From Methanoplanus endosymbiosus (GTDB lineage: Archaea > Halobacteriota > Methanomicrobia > Methanomicrobiales > Methanomicrobiaceae): DNA of 64,000 nt. The translations under genes and the position numbers were made by a program. Position 1 is the first letter of the stretch. Each line of letters starts with the position of its first letter. The notes under the pieces are model-generated. The model searched no databases and had not been told where the DNA came from. It saw only the letters and a list, made by a program, of their open reading frames with translations. Positions 16,171 to 24,495 of this stretch are shown here, piece after piece. Where the stretch lies: the NCBI RefSeq assembly GCF_024662215.1, contig NZ_CP096115.1, forward strand, positions 1,054,001-1,118,000. The letters are read 5' to 3'.

Positions 16171-17499
16171 TTAATCTCTCTTAATCTTCCCTATGCAGAA
16201 GATAAGTCCTGCTGCAAGGACTGCACCAATTACTGCAAATGGAGGCAGCCCGCTCTGTGTAGGCTGTGAAACAGGCACAAGATTGCCCTGAACAGAGGAG
16301 GTGCCGCCTGCATTGACAGTTGCTGAAACTGTTGAGTCAGAGTATCCTGTAAGCCTGAAGGTCACACTGTACTGACCTGCTGCCATTGACTGCTGGAAAG
16401 GTGCAATGCCCTTGTATTCATTATTGATATAGACATTTGCACCTGTAGGGTTGGATGTGACATCAAGTGTTCCTGTTGCCGCCGGAGTCGGAGTGGTTGA
16501 ATCCATATTCACAGATACGGTTGCCGTCCCGCCACCTAAAACTGTAGTAGATACTGATTTGTCGGAATAACCTGACATTTTCAGGGTAACTGTATGTGTC
16601 CCGCTTGCGACATTGTCAATGACATAACTGCCTGAGTACGGCGTAACGCCAATATATGACCCGTCAAGGTAGATGTATGCCCCGCTCGGTGTTGAGGAGA
16701 TGTAGAGAGTACCTGTTGAAGGGTTTGGAATTGCAGATAATGTCCTTGACACTGTGGTCACCTGTCCGGCATAGACATTTACCTGTCCTGACCATTCATA
16801 GTAGCCGGCTTTGTTAAGCTCAACGATGTGGGCACCTTTTGTAACACCGGAAATTGTAACCGGAGAGAGTCCCTGATAGTTTCCGTCAAGATATACTGAT
16901 GCACGTGTTGGTGTCGAGGTGACTGCAATTGTTCCGTGATCGTTGACCGGAACAAGGGTTGCTGTGACTGAAGACTGCTGCCCTGCTGAGACTGATACAG
17001 TAGATCCCCAGTCCTGGTAACCGGATCTTGTAACTCTGACAGAGTGCGTACCTGTGGAGAGTCCGTCAACGGTGTGAGGGGTCATTCCATAGTACGTTCC
17101 GTCAACATAGAGTGCCGCATTGCTGGGGGATGACGAGACATAAACTGATCCTGTCGTCGGCCCCTGTGAATTTAATGTGAAATAATAATCAACAGTCTCA
17201 CCAACTGACGGGGTGCTCAGGCTTGTAACCTGACTGTTTGTATAGCCTGCCTTTGCCGCATATGCAGTCGTTGGCATACTTGACGGGCTGCCGTCCAGAT
17301 ACACCGTATAGGTGTACTCCTGGTTCACTGTTGTTCCCACTGCAAGACCATCTACATAGATGGTTGCCCCGTCCACATTGGTATGGAAGGTGTACCAGCC
17401 AAGCTGATTTCCAAGAGGCTGCTCTGCTGAAGCCATCCCCGATAATGCCGCAAGGCAGAGAAGGGCAACTGCAAAAAACCTTAATTTTCCTGATGCCAT
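16171..17499 (-). CDS. PEGA-repeat surface protein with membrane anchor
   Basis: 442 residues from the ATG at 17499. A signal peptide (1-25, ending G-M-A-S-A) is followed by five PEGA-type repeats, the first divergent; the others show S-S-P-S-N-A-A-L-Y-V-D-G and similar lines, each ending in a T-V-x-V-x-x-x-G-Y element. A transmembrane helix (A-V-I-G-A-V-L-A-A-G-L-I) and a short basic tail close the protein. PEGA domains are beta-sandwich surface modules. The frame is open 41 codons further upstream, but a TATA box (17521-17537) lies inside that extension and predicts a start within a few bases of this ATG. It is a small relative of the giant protein at the right end. Confidence 0.88.
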   Translation of the reverse strand: MASGKLRFFAVALLCLAALSGMASAEQPLGNQLGWYTFHTNVDGATIYVDGLAVGTTVNQEYTYTVYLDGSPSSMPTTAYAAKAGYTNSQVTSLSTPSVGETVDYYFTLNSQGPTTGSVYVSSSPSNAALYVDGTYYGMTPHTVDGLSTGTHSVRVTRSGYQDWGSTVSVSAGQQSSVTATLVPVNDHGTIAVTSTPTRASVYLDGNYQGLSPVTISGVTKGAHIVELNKAGYYEWSGQVNVYAGQVTTVSRTLSAIPNPSTGTLYISSTPSGAYIYLDGSYIGVTPYSGSYVIDNVASGTHTVTLKMSGYSDKSVSTTVLGGGTATVSVNMDSTTPTPAATGTLDVTSNPTGANVYINNEYKGIAPFQQSMAAGQYSVTFRLTGYSDSTVSATVNAGGTSSVQGNLVPVSQPTQSGLPPFAVIGAVLAAGLIFCIGKIKRD

Positions 17500-17520
17500 A
17501 ATAATCAAATGTAATTCAGC

Positions 17521-17537
17521 TATAGTATATATATACC
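17521..17537 (-). promoter_or_regulatory. TATA box of the small PEGA gene
   Basis: GGTATATATATAC on the minus strand, centred about 30 nt before the ATG at 17499. It predicts a transcript with almost no leader and fixes the start choice. Confidence 0.65.
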
Positions 17538-17666
17538 TTCCGGAATATTGAGAACAGGCAAAAAATACGCAATAAGGTAAAAAAATGGAATTAAATAGAA
17601 AAAATTTCAAATCTGCACACAATCATCCGGATTACAAAACCCGCGGCGGAAAAAAAGAAATAAATA

Positions 17667-18248
17667 TTATTTTCCTGAACCGGAATAATTCCTGGTTAAG
17701 AAAATCAGACCTGCAATGAGAGGTGCAGAGATGATATAGATAATCCCGGAAGGTGATTCCTTCTTCTCTCCTTTTGGATCTGTAATCTCAATCTCAGTAA
17801 CGGCATAATTTCCGGATGAGAGCGCTTTTTCATTGTCGGACAGTGTTGTCACATGGATTTTGTAAATACCCTCATCAAGTCCGCCCACAACAAGCCCGGT
17901 ATCCCATGAGTAATCCCACTCAGCACCACCTGAATAGATCTGGTGGTGCGGGATTCTTGCGTGCCGGACATCACCCTCAAGTGTGGTTCCGCTCTCAGGA
18001 AGATCAGGCCCTGTAATGAAGAGATAGACAGGTGCTGTATTCATACCAGCGCCTGCCTTACCCTTAAATTTGACAATATCGCCGATCTGTGCACTCTCCT
18101 GTGACGACTCAATTGTCATGGAATCTGTTGCCTGTGCCAAAACCGGAGATACTGCCAGCAGCAGAGCCGCCAGTATAAGAATACATAATGCCGGAAATGG
18201 CCGGCCCGCACCGGAGGAAGATAACCTTAATTTATCCATGTGATACAT
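17667..18248 (-). CDS. Secreted, membrane-anchored hypothetical protein
   Basis: 193 residues. An N-terminal signal segment (about 18-39, ending S-P-V-L-A-Q-A) and a C-terminal helix (I-I-Y-I-I-S-A-P-L-I-A-G-L-I-F-L) bracket a single extracytoplasmic beta-sandwich-like domain with Q-I-G-D-I-V-K-F-K-G-K-A, V-Y-L-F-I-T-G-P-D-L-P and W-D-Y-S-W-D-T. Similar lone domains occur in other methanogen surface proteins, but I cannot name the family with confidence. A second ATG at 18239 (residue 4) is equally possible; a TATA-like element sits at about 18258-18270. It lies between the ABC permease genes and the PEGA gene on the same strand. Confidence 0.7.
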   Translation of the reverse strand: MYHMDKLRLSSSGAGRPFPALCILILAALLLAVSPVLAQATDSMTIESSQESAQIGDIVKFKGKAGAGMNTAPVYLFITGPDLPESGTTLEGDVRHARIPHHQIYSGGAEWDYSWDTGLVVGGLDEGIYKIHVTTLSDNEKALSSGNYAVTEIEITDPKGEKKESPSGIIYIISAPLIAGLIFLTRNYSGSGK

Positions 18249-18342
18249 TGACAGCAGATAAAATATATCACTTCTGAAAAAAACTGAAAAGGTGAAAGGC
18301 CTGAAATTTACAGATATATCACAAAATACCTGTAAATCTCAC

Positions 18343-19419
18343 TCAGATGACCTTACCTTCAACCCTCTTTGCATATCCGGTCATCAGGTACGAGAGTATG
18401 ACACATACACCCATAACCATCGCAAGGACAAGCCAGTGAACCGGCCCTATAGAGTCCACCGAAAGCCTGACAATGAGATTTGCCGGATTCAGGGGCACAG
18501 CCAGTGAGGCAAGGATGACGACCACAAGGGCGGTTGAGAATATAAACTGGGCGTTTGTTCTTTCACGGTATTTAAGAGCGATAAGCGCCCCGATAAGTAT
18601 AATCACCATAGATCCGGCGGTGACATGCAGAATTATCGGGACAAAACCGCTGATCGCTATGCCGTTGGCCATTAAGAGCAGGAGCCACCCGGCAGACTGC
18701 ACAGGCACAAGTCCCAGACATGCAGCAGTCTTGCCCCAGATCATCTCAGGGAAGGTTACAGGAGTTGACATAAGTGTCTCAAGCGTATCCTGCTGGTACT
18801 CCTCCGTTATGAGATCGATTATCAGTGCACCGGAGATTATCGCCGGCATAAAGACCAGAAGCGGAATTAGCAGGCCGTACACAAACTCATAGAAGTCACT
18901 GGACGGGTTTGTCTCCGGAAGTATCAGTTCGACCGGCTTAAACTCAAGCCTTGACTGCCGGATCTTTCTGAGTCTGTCTTCATAGTCTAAAAGAGCATCC
19001 TTTAGCTTCACATTAACAATGCTTGACTGGATGTCATTTTGTATGACATACAGGGTAATTGTGATCGGATCTGCCGAATACTCCTCAATTCCCGGAATCC
19101 ATATGACTGCCGAGAGTTTTCTCTCCTTTAAGGCCGCAAGTGCAGTGCCAAGCTCCATCTCATATATGACAAAATTGTCACTGGATGCAAGCTGCCCTGT
19201 AAGCGGTGATGTGGTATTTCCCGTAACCCCGACAGGATATTTGATCGTTGAATACTGACTAATCGAGTCAGGGTTGTACATAGATGCCAGCCCCACAAGG
19301 AGAAATGAGGAGAACATTGCGATGAAGAGCTGAAGCAGTATGGCAAGGAGTATAGTTTTTTCAGAAAAAAGCCCCTGAAGCTCTTTTTTTGCGATGATTA
19401 TACAGTTTCTTCTCTTCAT
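18343..19419 (-). CDS. ABC-2 type transporter permease
   Basis: 358 residues from the ATG at 19419. One N-terminal membrane helix (about 22-44) is followed by a large extracytoplasmic loop (to about 180) and five C-terminal helices, the NatB/ABC2_membrane_3 arrangement; I-T-E-E-Y-Q-Q-D-T-L-E-T-L-M-S-T-P-V is the conserved coupling segment. It begins 2 bp after the stop of the permease/PrsW fusion; the alternative ATG five codons earlier overlaps that gene, and GGGGTG gives this ATG a Shine-Dalgarno sequence. With that protein and the divergent ATPase it probably forms an exporter; substrate unknown. Confidence 0.88.
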   Translation of the reverse strand: MKRRNCIIIAKKELQGLFSEKTILLAILLQLFIAMFSSFLLVGLASMYNPDSISQYSTIKYPVGVTGNTTSPLTGQLASSDNFVIYEMELGTALAALKERKLSAVIWIPGIEEYSADPITITLYVIQNDIQSSIVNVKLKDALLDYEDRLRKIRQSRLEFKPVELILPETNPSSDFYEFVYGLLIPLLVFMPAIISGALIIDLITEEYQQDTLETLMSTPVTFPEMIWGKTAACLGLVPVQSAGWLLLLMANGIAISGFVPIILHVTAGSMVIILIGALIALKYRERTNAQFIFSTALVVVILASLAVPLNPANLIVRLSVDSIGPVHWLVLAMVMGVCVILSYLMTGYAKRVEGKVI

Positions 19420-19421
19420 TG

Positions 19422-21239
19422 TTAAGCACCCCATCCAAGGATAAAGTACAGGTTATACAGGACATGCACTATCGTTGCCGCAATCAGCCCTATAACATAT
19501 GCACGCCTTCCGCCGAGTTTCAGGCAGGATATGGTAGTCAGGACACCAATCATATGCAGCGAGAGCGGAAGCCAGAGCACCTGAAGGCTTGCAAACATAA
19601 TCTCGCCAAATACAGACTCGGTAATCTCGGCAAGGGTTGCAAATAAGAGGAGCTTTTCAGCCACGAGAAAGCCAAGCGCTACTACAAAAGAACCAACAAT
19701 AATATTTTTCAGGCTGAAGTACTCCGGCGATGTGTAGTACAGGGTATAAACCCCGACTGACTTTGCCAGCTCTTCAATGAATGCCGCAGATATGAGAATT
19801 GCAATCAGGGAATATGGCATTGGCAGATTGAAGAAGAGCACAAGAACCATCATCTGCGCCATAAATACAAAGGGAACGGTTATTGCACTTATTGCAAAGA
19901 GGGATGTATTTGTCCATCTGTCAGATATAACTGTCCGGATAAACTCCCTTAACCTTGGAATCAGCCTGTGATAGTTAAAGAGCCTCTCCTCGGTGAAATT
20001 TCTCGCTGAGAGGTAAAAGATCACACCTCCGGTGATGAAGAAGAGTGATGTCGAATATATGAAATCATAGAATGTAAAGCCGTCACCCTGAAGCTGAAGG
20101 ATTATCAGAGTCAGCGGCGACACCAGGCTTACGACATGGATATTTGCAAAGATGCTTGGGAAGAATATATAGGATGTTGCAACGGTGGAGAAGAATATAG
20201 AGATGAAGGATAACTCCTTAAAACTCCTCGCAGTCATTCCGATTAGAAGAGCATTGGCAAGGAAGAAGAATATCACCGGAATAAGCGGGAGGAGAATTAT
20301 GAACTCACCGCTTGTGAGGGCGGTCAGAATTGTTGAGATTGCAAGCATCATCAGGAAATAGGGAATTCCCTTACCAAGGATTATCTGCCAGCCGGGAACT
20401 GGTGAGGCAAGCAGGGCCTCACCGCTTCTGCCTATCCTCTCATTCATAATACTCATCATGAAGAACTGGGATGTGAAGTAGAGCGGAAATACGAATACAA
20501 ATACCAGTATTATCGAGTCAAACGGAAGGGGCGGCGCAAGCTGAGAGGGAGTCTTGTACTCAAGGCCGTTTCCCCCGGATGAGGTGAGCATATCAGTATA
20601 TCGTGATACCCGGCTGTCCTCACCCTCACCTTCAATAAGCCCGAACCTGAACTCATCAGGATTGATATTTCTTGCATCACCGGGCGGAGTTACGGGCTGC
20701 ACAGGCAGTGATGGTTCAGGCGCTCTGAAAGGATTAGGCGGAGACACTGCCAGCTGTCCGCTCTGGGTTGCAAGAAAATCAAGTTCGCTCTTCACATACT
20801 GCTCGTCAATGAGCAGCGGATATACGGCAAATATATCAGTTTCACGGTTGTACACGGCAGTTTTATACCGGGTATAATCCTTCTCAAGTGCACTTAAGGC
20901 GGCGGATGCCTTCTCAGTGCCAAGGCGCGATACGCCGCCGTCAATTATTGTTATATCAAAATAATTATATGCTCCGGCTGAGGGGGAGGCAGAGTCAATC
21001 AGATAAACCTGAAACCGCTCATCCCCGGAAAGGACAGATGCCGCATCTACGCTGTCAATACCGGCAGTGTAGATGTCATCCTGGAGGTGCATACCGCTCT
21101 GCTGTGTAAGTCCGGTTGCGAGAATCAGGAGAATAAAGAGTACAATGGAGATCGGCAGGACATCCCGGCTCATTGTACCGGCAAACCGCTTGACCTCCCA
21201 TTTTGAAATTGTGCCGATATTTCTCAGTGCATCTGCCAT
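19422..21239 (-). CDS. ABC-2 permease fused to PrsW-like membrane protease domain
   Basis: 605 residues. Residues 1-420 are an ABC-2 permease: helix at 28-44, long outer loop with a proline-rich stretch (166-186), coupling segment M-N-E-R-I-G-R-S-G-E-A-L-L-A-S-P-V (265-281) and helices to about 412. Residues 440-605 add a polytopic domain with E-E-L-A-K (489-493), G-F-L-V-A-E-K (523-529), His562 in S-L-H-M-I-G and His592 in V-H-V-L-Y-N. This is the Glu-Glu-x-x-Lys plus two-histidine pattern of PrsW/CAAX-type intramembrane proteases. The fusion suggests export coupled to membrane processing; activity is inferred. It heads the operon, divergent from the ATPase gene. Confidence 0.8.
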   Translation of the reverse strand: MADALRNIGTISKWEVKRFAGTMSRDVLPISIVLFILLILATGLTQQSGMHLQDDIYTAGIDSVDAASVLSGDERFQVYLIDSASPSAGAYNYFDITIIDGGVSRLGTEKASAALSALEKDYTRYKTAVYNRETDIFAVYPLLIDEQYVKSELDFLATQSGQLAVSPPNPFRAPEPSLPVQPVTPPGDARNINPDEFRFGLIEGEGEDSRVSRYTDMLTSSGGNGLEYKTPSQLAPPLPFDSIILVFVFVFPLYFTSQFFMMSIMNERIGRSGEALLASPVPGWQIILGKGIPYFLMMLAISTILTALTSGEFIILLPLIPVIFFFLANALLIGMTARSFKELSFISIFFSTVATSYIFFPSIFANIHVVSLVSPLTLIILQLQGDGFTFYDFIYSTSLFFITGGVIFYLSARNFTEERLFNYHRLIPRLREFIRTVISDRWTNTSLFAISAITVPFVFMAQMMVLVLFFNLPMPYSLIAILISAAFIEELAKSVGVYTLYYTSPEYFSLKNIIVGSFVVALGFLVAEKLLLFATLAEITESVFGEIMFASLQVLWLPLSLHMIGVLTTISCLKLGGRRAYVIGLIAATIVHVLYNLYFILGWGA

Positions 21240-21456
21240 TTATCCCACATCTCCTCTGTTAATCCGGATTTTTCAGGAATTTAAGTATCATAATTTCCGG
21301 ATAAATAATCAGGAAATAATAACTGCATAAATTCACTCTTTGATCTCTGCTTCTTTTATTATACTGATGATATAAGAAGATTTAGAGTACGGCAATCAAA
21401 AACCGGAATTCACAGGCAGGTGAAAAAATACTGCACTGCCGCCTCAACAGGAATTA

Positions 21457-21466
21457 TTATATAAAA
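21457..21466 (+). promoter_or_regulatory. TATA box of the ABC ATPase gene
   Basis: TTATATAAAA, centred about 32 nt before the ATG at 21494. It predicts a leader of only a few bases, in line with the lack of a Shine-Dalgarno sequence there. Confidence 0.6.
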
Positions 21467-21493
21467 ATGGTGTAAAGTAATCCCTGATACTAA

Positions 21494-22387
21494 ATGATTC
21501 GCGCCCGATCTCTCGTAAAGGACTTTGACGGATTCACAGCTCTTGACGGAGTTGACTTTGAATTCGATAAACCCGGAATATTTGGAATAATCGGACATAA
21601 CGGTGCAGGGAAGACGACACTGTTAAAGATAATGTCCGGGCTGATTAAGCCGACTTCCGGCGAACTTGAGATTAACGGAGTTGATGTGGTCAGGCATCCG
21701 GACATACATAAAAGGACTCTGGGTTATCTTCCGGAAGAGTCCAGGCTTTATGAAAATATGAATGTCTGGAGTTATCTTGCGTTTTTTGGTGAGATATACG
21801 GGATGAGTGACGGGGAGATCAGAAAGAAAAGCAGGGAACTGCTGTCAAAGCTGAAGCTTGATCCGGGCGACAAAAAGATGGGCGAGTTTTCAAAGGGTAT
21901 GAAGAGAAAGGCAGCCATTGCACGATCACTGATGCATGACCCGTCCTTTCTGGTATATGATGAGCCAACCTCCGGGCTTGACCCTATGACATCGCGGTAC
22001 ATAAGCGAGTTTCTCCGTGAGATTAAGGAAGAAGGGGAGAAGACAATAATCCTCTCTGCGCACAATCTCTATCAGGTGGAAGAGATCTGTGACCGGGTGC
22101 TCATACTCAGAAGGGGCAAGACACTTGCTCTCGGAGATATGGACGAGCTGAGAAGTAAATTCGGTTCTGTATCATATGAGATAGAGTTCGTTCTTGACGA
22201 CCGGGATCTGCTTGAAGGTGTTATAGGAGAGTATTCGGAGTCTGCCGGAATTATATCAGCAACGGTTGAGGATGTGGATGACTTAAGCAATCTGACGAAT
22301 ATCGTTGCAAAGGGCGGCGGGAGAGTTAAAAAGATTGAATCGCACTATCCAAGCCTTGAGGATATGCTGGTTATGATCGGTGAATAA
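21494..22387 (+). CDS. ABC transporter ATP-binding protein (CcmA/NatA type)
   Basis: 297 residues. Walker A GHNGAGKTT (34-42), the signature region E-F-S-K-G-M-K-R-K (Leu-Ser-Gly-Gly degenerate to F-S-K-G-M, as is usual for NatA-like ATPases), Walker B F-L-V-Y-D-E-P-T-S-G-L-D-P and switch His in L-S-A-H-N-L. A C-terminal domain of about 80 residues follows. It is transcribed away from two ABC-2 permease genes across a 254-bp gap and is the obvious ATPase for them. It appears to be leaderless. Confidence 0.93.
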   Translation: MIRARSLVKDFDGFTALDGVDFEFDKPGIFGIIGHNGAGKTTLLKIMSGLIKPTSGELEINGVDVVRHPDIHKRTLGYLPEESRLYENMNVWSYLAFFGEIYGMSDGEIRKKSRELLSKLKLDPGDKKMGEFSKGMKRKAAIARSLMHDPSFLVYDEPTSGLDPMTSRYISEFLREIKEEGEKTIILSAHNLYQVEEICDRVLILRRGKTLALGDMDELRSKFGSVSYEIEFVLDDRDLLEGVIGEYSESAGIISATVEDVDDLSNLTNIVAKGGGRVKKIESHYPSLEDMLVMIGE

Positions 22388-22391
22388 TTCC

Positions 22392-22398
22392 TTTTTTT
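22392..22398 (+). terminator. Oligo-T terminator after the ABC ATPase gene
   Basis: T7 starting 5 nt after the stop codon. Confidence 0.4.
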
Positions 22399-22479
22399 CA
22401 GACATTGCCATTATACTATACAGAATTATCCGGAACAAAGCCTGCGCTAAAGAAGTAAAACCCTGAAAAGAAGTTGTAA

Positions 22480-22553
22480 CGGGCCTGAAGGGAGTTGAAC
22501 CCCTGGCCTACGGATTAAGAGTCCGTCGCTCTGCCTGACTAAGCTACAGGCCC
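22480..22553 (-). tRNA. tRNA-Lys (anticodon CTT), copy 1
   Basis: On the minus strand the acceptor arms GGGCCTG and CAGGCCC pair perfectly, with discriminator G. The anticodon arm ACGGA-CTCTTAA-TCCGT presents CTT, decoding AAG. The T arm AGGGG-TTCAACT-CCCTT is normal with one G-T pair. No intron is present and CCA is not encoded. A T-rich tract follows (TTCTTTTCAGGGTTTT). Confidence 0.95.
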
Positions 22554-22805
22554 ACAACTGCGCCTCTGCGCCTACATAACTTATACTTACATTATTTTAG
22601 AACTTCCGGTTTTGATCTCTCCGGTTTAAACCAATGAGGAGAGACAAAAGTCCCGGCTATATTTTCAGAAACAAACAGGTTTTTCCGGCAGAGTCAAACC
22701 AGGCGGCTGCTCAGCGATAAAATTCAGACCATAGATAAAAAAATAACAATTCCGGGACGCAGAAAATCATAATTACTGAGAAAAAACCCTGAAAAGAAGT
22801 TGTAA

Positions 22806-22879
22806 CGGGCCTGAAGGGAGTTGAACCCCTGGCCTACGGATTAAGAGTCCGTCGCTCTGCCTGACTAAGCTACAGGCCC
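22806..22879 (-). tRNA. tRNA-Lys (anticodon CTT), copy 2
   Basis: Identical over all 74 bases to the copy 326 bp away. This one is the upstream copy in the direction of transcription, since both are on the minus strand. CCA is not encoded; a T6 tract follows downstream. Confidence 0.95.
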
Positions 22880-22920
22880 ACAACTGCGCCTTTGCGCCTA
22901 CATAACTAGCATGTGGAACA

Positions 22921-22929
22921 ATATATAGA
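22921..22929 (+). promoter_or_regulatory. TATA box of the RCK_N-DHH operon
   Basis: ATATATAGA is centred about 52 nt before the ATG at 22976, predicting transcription start near 22950 and a leader of about 26 nt. Confidence 0.5.
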
Positions 22930-22975
22930 TTTCGGAAATCCCTTAATAAATCCAGAAGTAGATATATGATGATAC

Positions 22976-24466
22976 ATGCCAGATAGCCTGCCTAATGGCT
23001 CCTCGGATAAGGTGAAGTACCTCGTCCTTGGCTGTGGAAGCATCGGTTATAATGTCGTTGAAGTACTCGCGCATGATTCTGATGAGATCATAATCATCGA
23101 CTCTGATGAAAAGAGAGTCGAGGATTTAAGAGATCAAAACTACGAAGCAATAGTCCGCGACATACAGAAAAACGATTTCCTGAACTCACTCCCGGTTCCG
23201 GAAGTCGTATTTGTCCTTTCAAGCGATAAAAATGCCAACCTCGAAGCAGTAAAGACGGTAAAGGAAACCTATCCTCCGGCTTACGTAATTGCAAGAGCTG
23301 TTGACAGGTTAAGCCTCACCCTGCTCGAACAGGCCGGTTCAGACATGACACTTTATCCGCAGGAAGTCTTTGCAAAATCCGCAGTACACCATATCAGAAA
23401 ACTTCACTCGTCAAGGCTCGCAAGAAAACTCTACCATTACCTCTCTGAAATTGAAGGAATAATGGGTATATTTCTCCATGCTAACCCGGATCCGGATGCG
23501 ATATCGAGCGCAATGGGACTCTGTGCAATAGCAAAAACTGCGAGCGGCGGGAAACTCGAATGCAGAATCGTATATGACGGCAAGATCGGCCATCAGGAAA
23601 ACAGGGCATTTGTCACCCTTCTTGACATTGAGATGGTGAAATTCTCTGACGAAGTCATCGATGAATGTGATTATTTTGCACTTGTTGATTCACCGGGACC
23701 CGGAATAAACAATTCAGTCCCTGACAACATCCACGTCAATATAATAGTTGACCACCACATGCCTCCGGATAATGAACAGTCAGTTCCGGCTGAATTTGTA
23801 GATATAAGGCCGAATGCGGGCGCAGCTGCATCGATAATAACGCAATACATACAGGAACTCGGAATATCAATAGACCAGAAGGTTGCAACTGCACTTCTGT
23901 ATGGCATCAGGGCAGACACAAGGGAATTCTCCAGAAATACAACACCACAGGACTTAAACTACGCCGCATACCTGCTCCCCCTGACAGATGGAGATCTTCT
24001 CGGAAAGATTACATCACCCTCAATGTCGCCAGAGACAATGGAAGGCTTTGGCAATGCCATCAGAAACAGGAAAGTCCAGAGCGGCTATCTCTTTACAAAT
24101 GTCGGATATGTCAGAAACCGCGACATAATCCCGCAGGCCGCAGATCTGATGATTCAGCTTGAAGGCATAAATACAGCAATTGCATATGGAATAGGAGAAG
24201 AGTTCATCACCATATCAGCAAGAAACAAGGACATCAGGCTTCATGTGGGCAATGTCTTAAAAGAGGCATTCTCCGATATCGGTGAAGCCGGCGGCCATGC
24301 CACAATGGCAGCGGCACGAATACCACTCAACTCTTTTTCCCTTGTAAAGAATAAGGAAGAACTCCTTGCACTTGTAATTGACCCGATTCTCGAACGTTTT
24401 GCTGACCTCGTAGATATAAACAAAAAAGTCACAACACATGAACAGCGGCTTACAGAAAACGGATGA
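22976..24466 (+). CDS. RCK_N (TrkA-N)-DHH-DHHA1 phosphoesterase
   Basis: 496 residues. Residues 13-130 form an NAD-binding RCK_N/TrkA-N Rossmann domain with GCGSIG (19-24) and I-I-I-I-D-S-D-E. A DHH phosphoesterase core follows: H-A-N-P-D-P-D-A (168-175), V-D-S-P-G (237-241) and D-H-H (259-261), the Mn2+ ligands of the family. The C-terminal DHHA1 domain has G-E-A-G-G-H-A-T-M-A-A-A (about residue 435 on). DHH enzymes of this layout cleave short nucleotides or cyclic dinucleotides; an archaeal c-di-AMP or nanoRNA role is possible but not shown. Its stop is followed within 30 nt by mptE. Confidence 0.9.
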   Translation: MPDSLPNGSSDKVKYLVLGCGSIGYNVVEVLAHDSDEIIIIDSDEKRVEDLRDQNYEAIVRDIQKNDFLNSLPVPEVVFVLSSDKNANLEAVKTVKETYPPAYVIARAVDRLSLTLLEQAGSDMTLYPQEVFAKSAVHHIRKLHSSRLARKLYHYLSEIEGIMGIFLHANPDPDAISSAMGLCAIAKTASGGKLECRIVYDGKIGHQENRAFVTLLDIEMVKFSDEVIDECDYFALVDSPGPGINNSVPDNIHVNIIVDHHMPPDNEQSVPAEFVDIRPNAGAAASIITQYIQELGISIDQKVATALLYGIRADTREFSRNTTPQDLNYAAYLLPLTDGDLLGKITSPSMSPETMEGFGNAIRNRKVQSGYLFTNVGYVRNRDIIPQAADLMIQLEGINTAIAYGIGEEFITISARNKDIRLHVGNVLKEAFSDIGEAGGHATMAAARIPLNSFSLVKNKEELLALVIDPILERFADLVDINKKVTTHEQRLTENG

Positions 24467-24495
24467 AACAGAGAAATGCTTCACAGGAGAGCATG

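Larger units (their letters stand above)
22457..22907. repeat. 125-bp direct duplication carrying tRNA-Lys
   Basis: Copies at 22457-22581 and 22783-22907 (offset 326 bp) differ at a single base (22566 versus 22892), outside the tRNA. Each contains a whole tRNA gene, about 28 bp of its 5' flank and 23 bp of its 3' flank. The 201 bp between them is unrelated. Confidence 0.92.

Noticed and set aside
17500-17622. N-terminal extension of the small PEGA protein
   Set aside because: It contains the TATA box and would bury the signal peptide 41 residues inside the protein.
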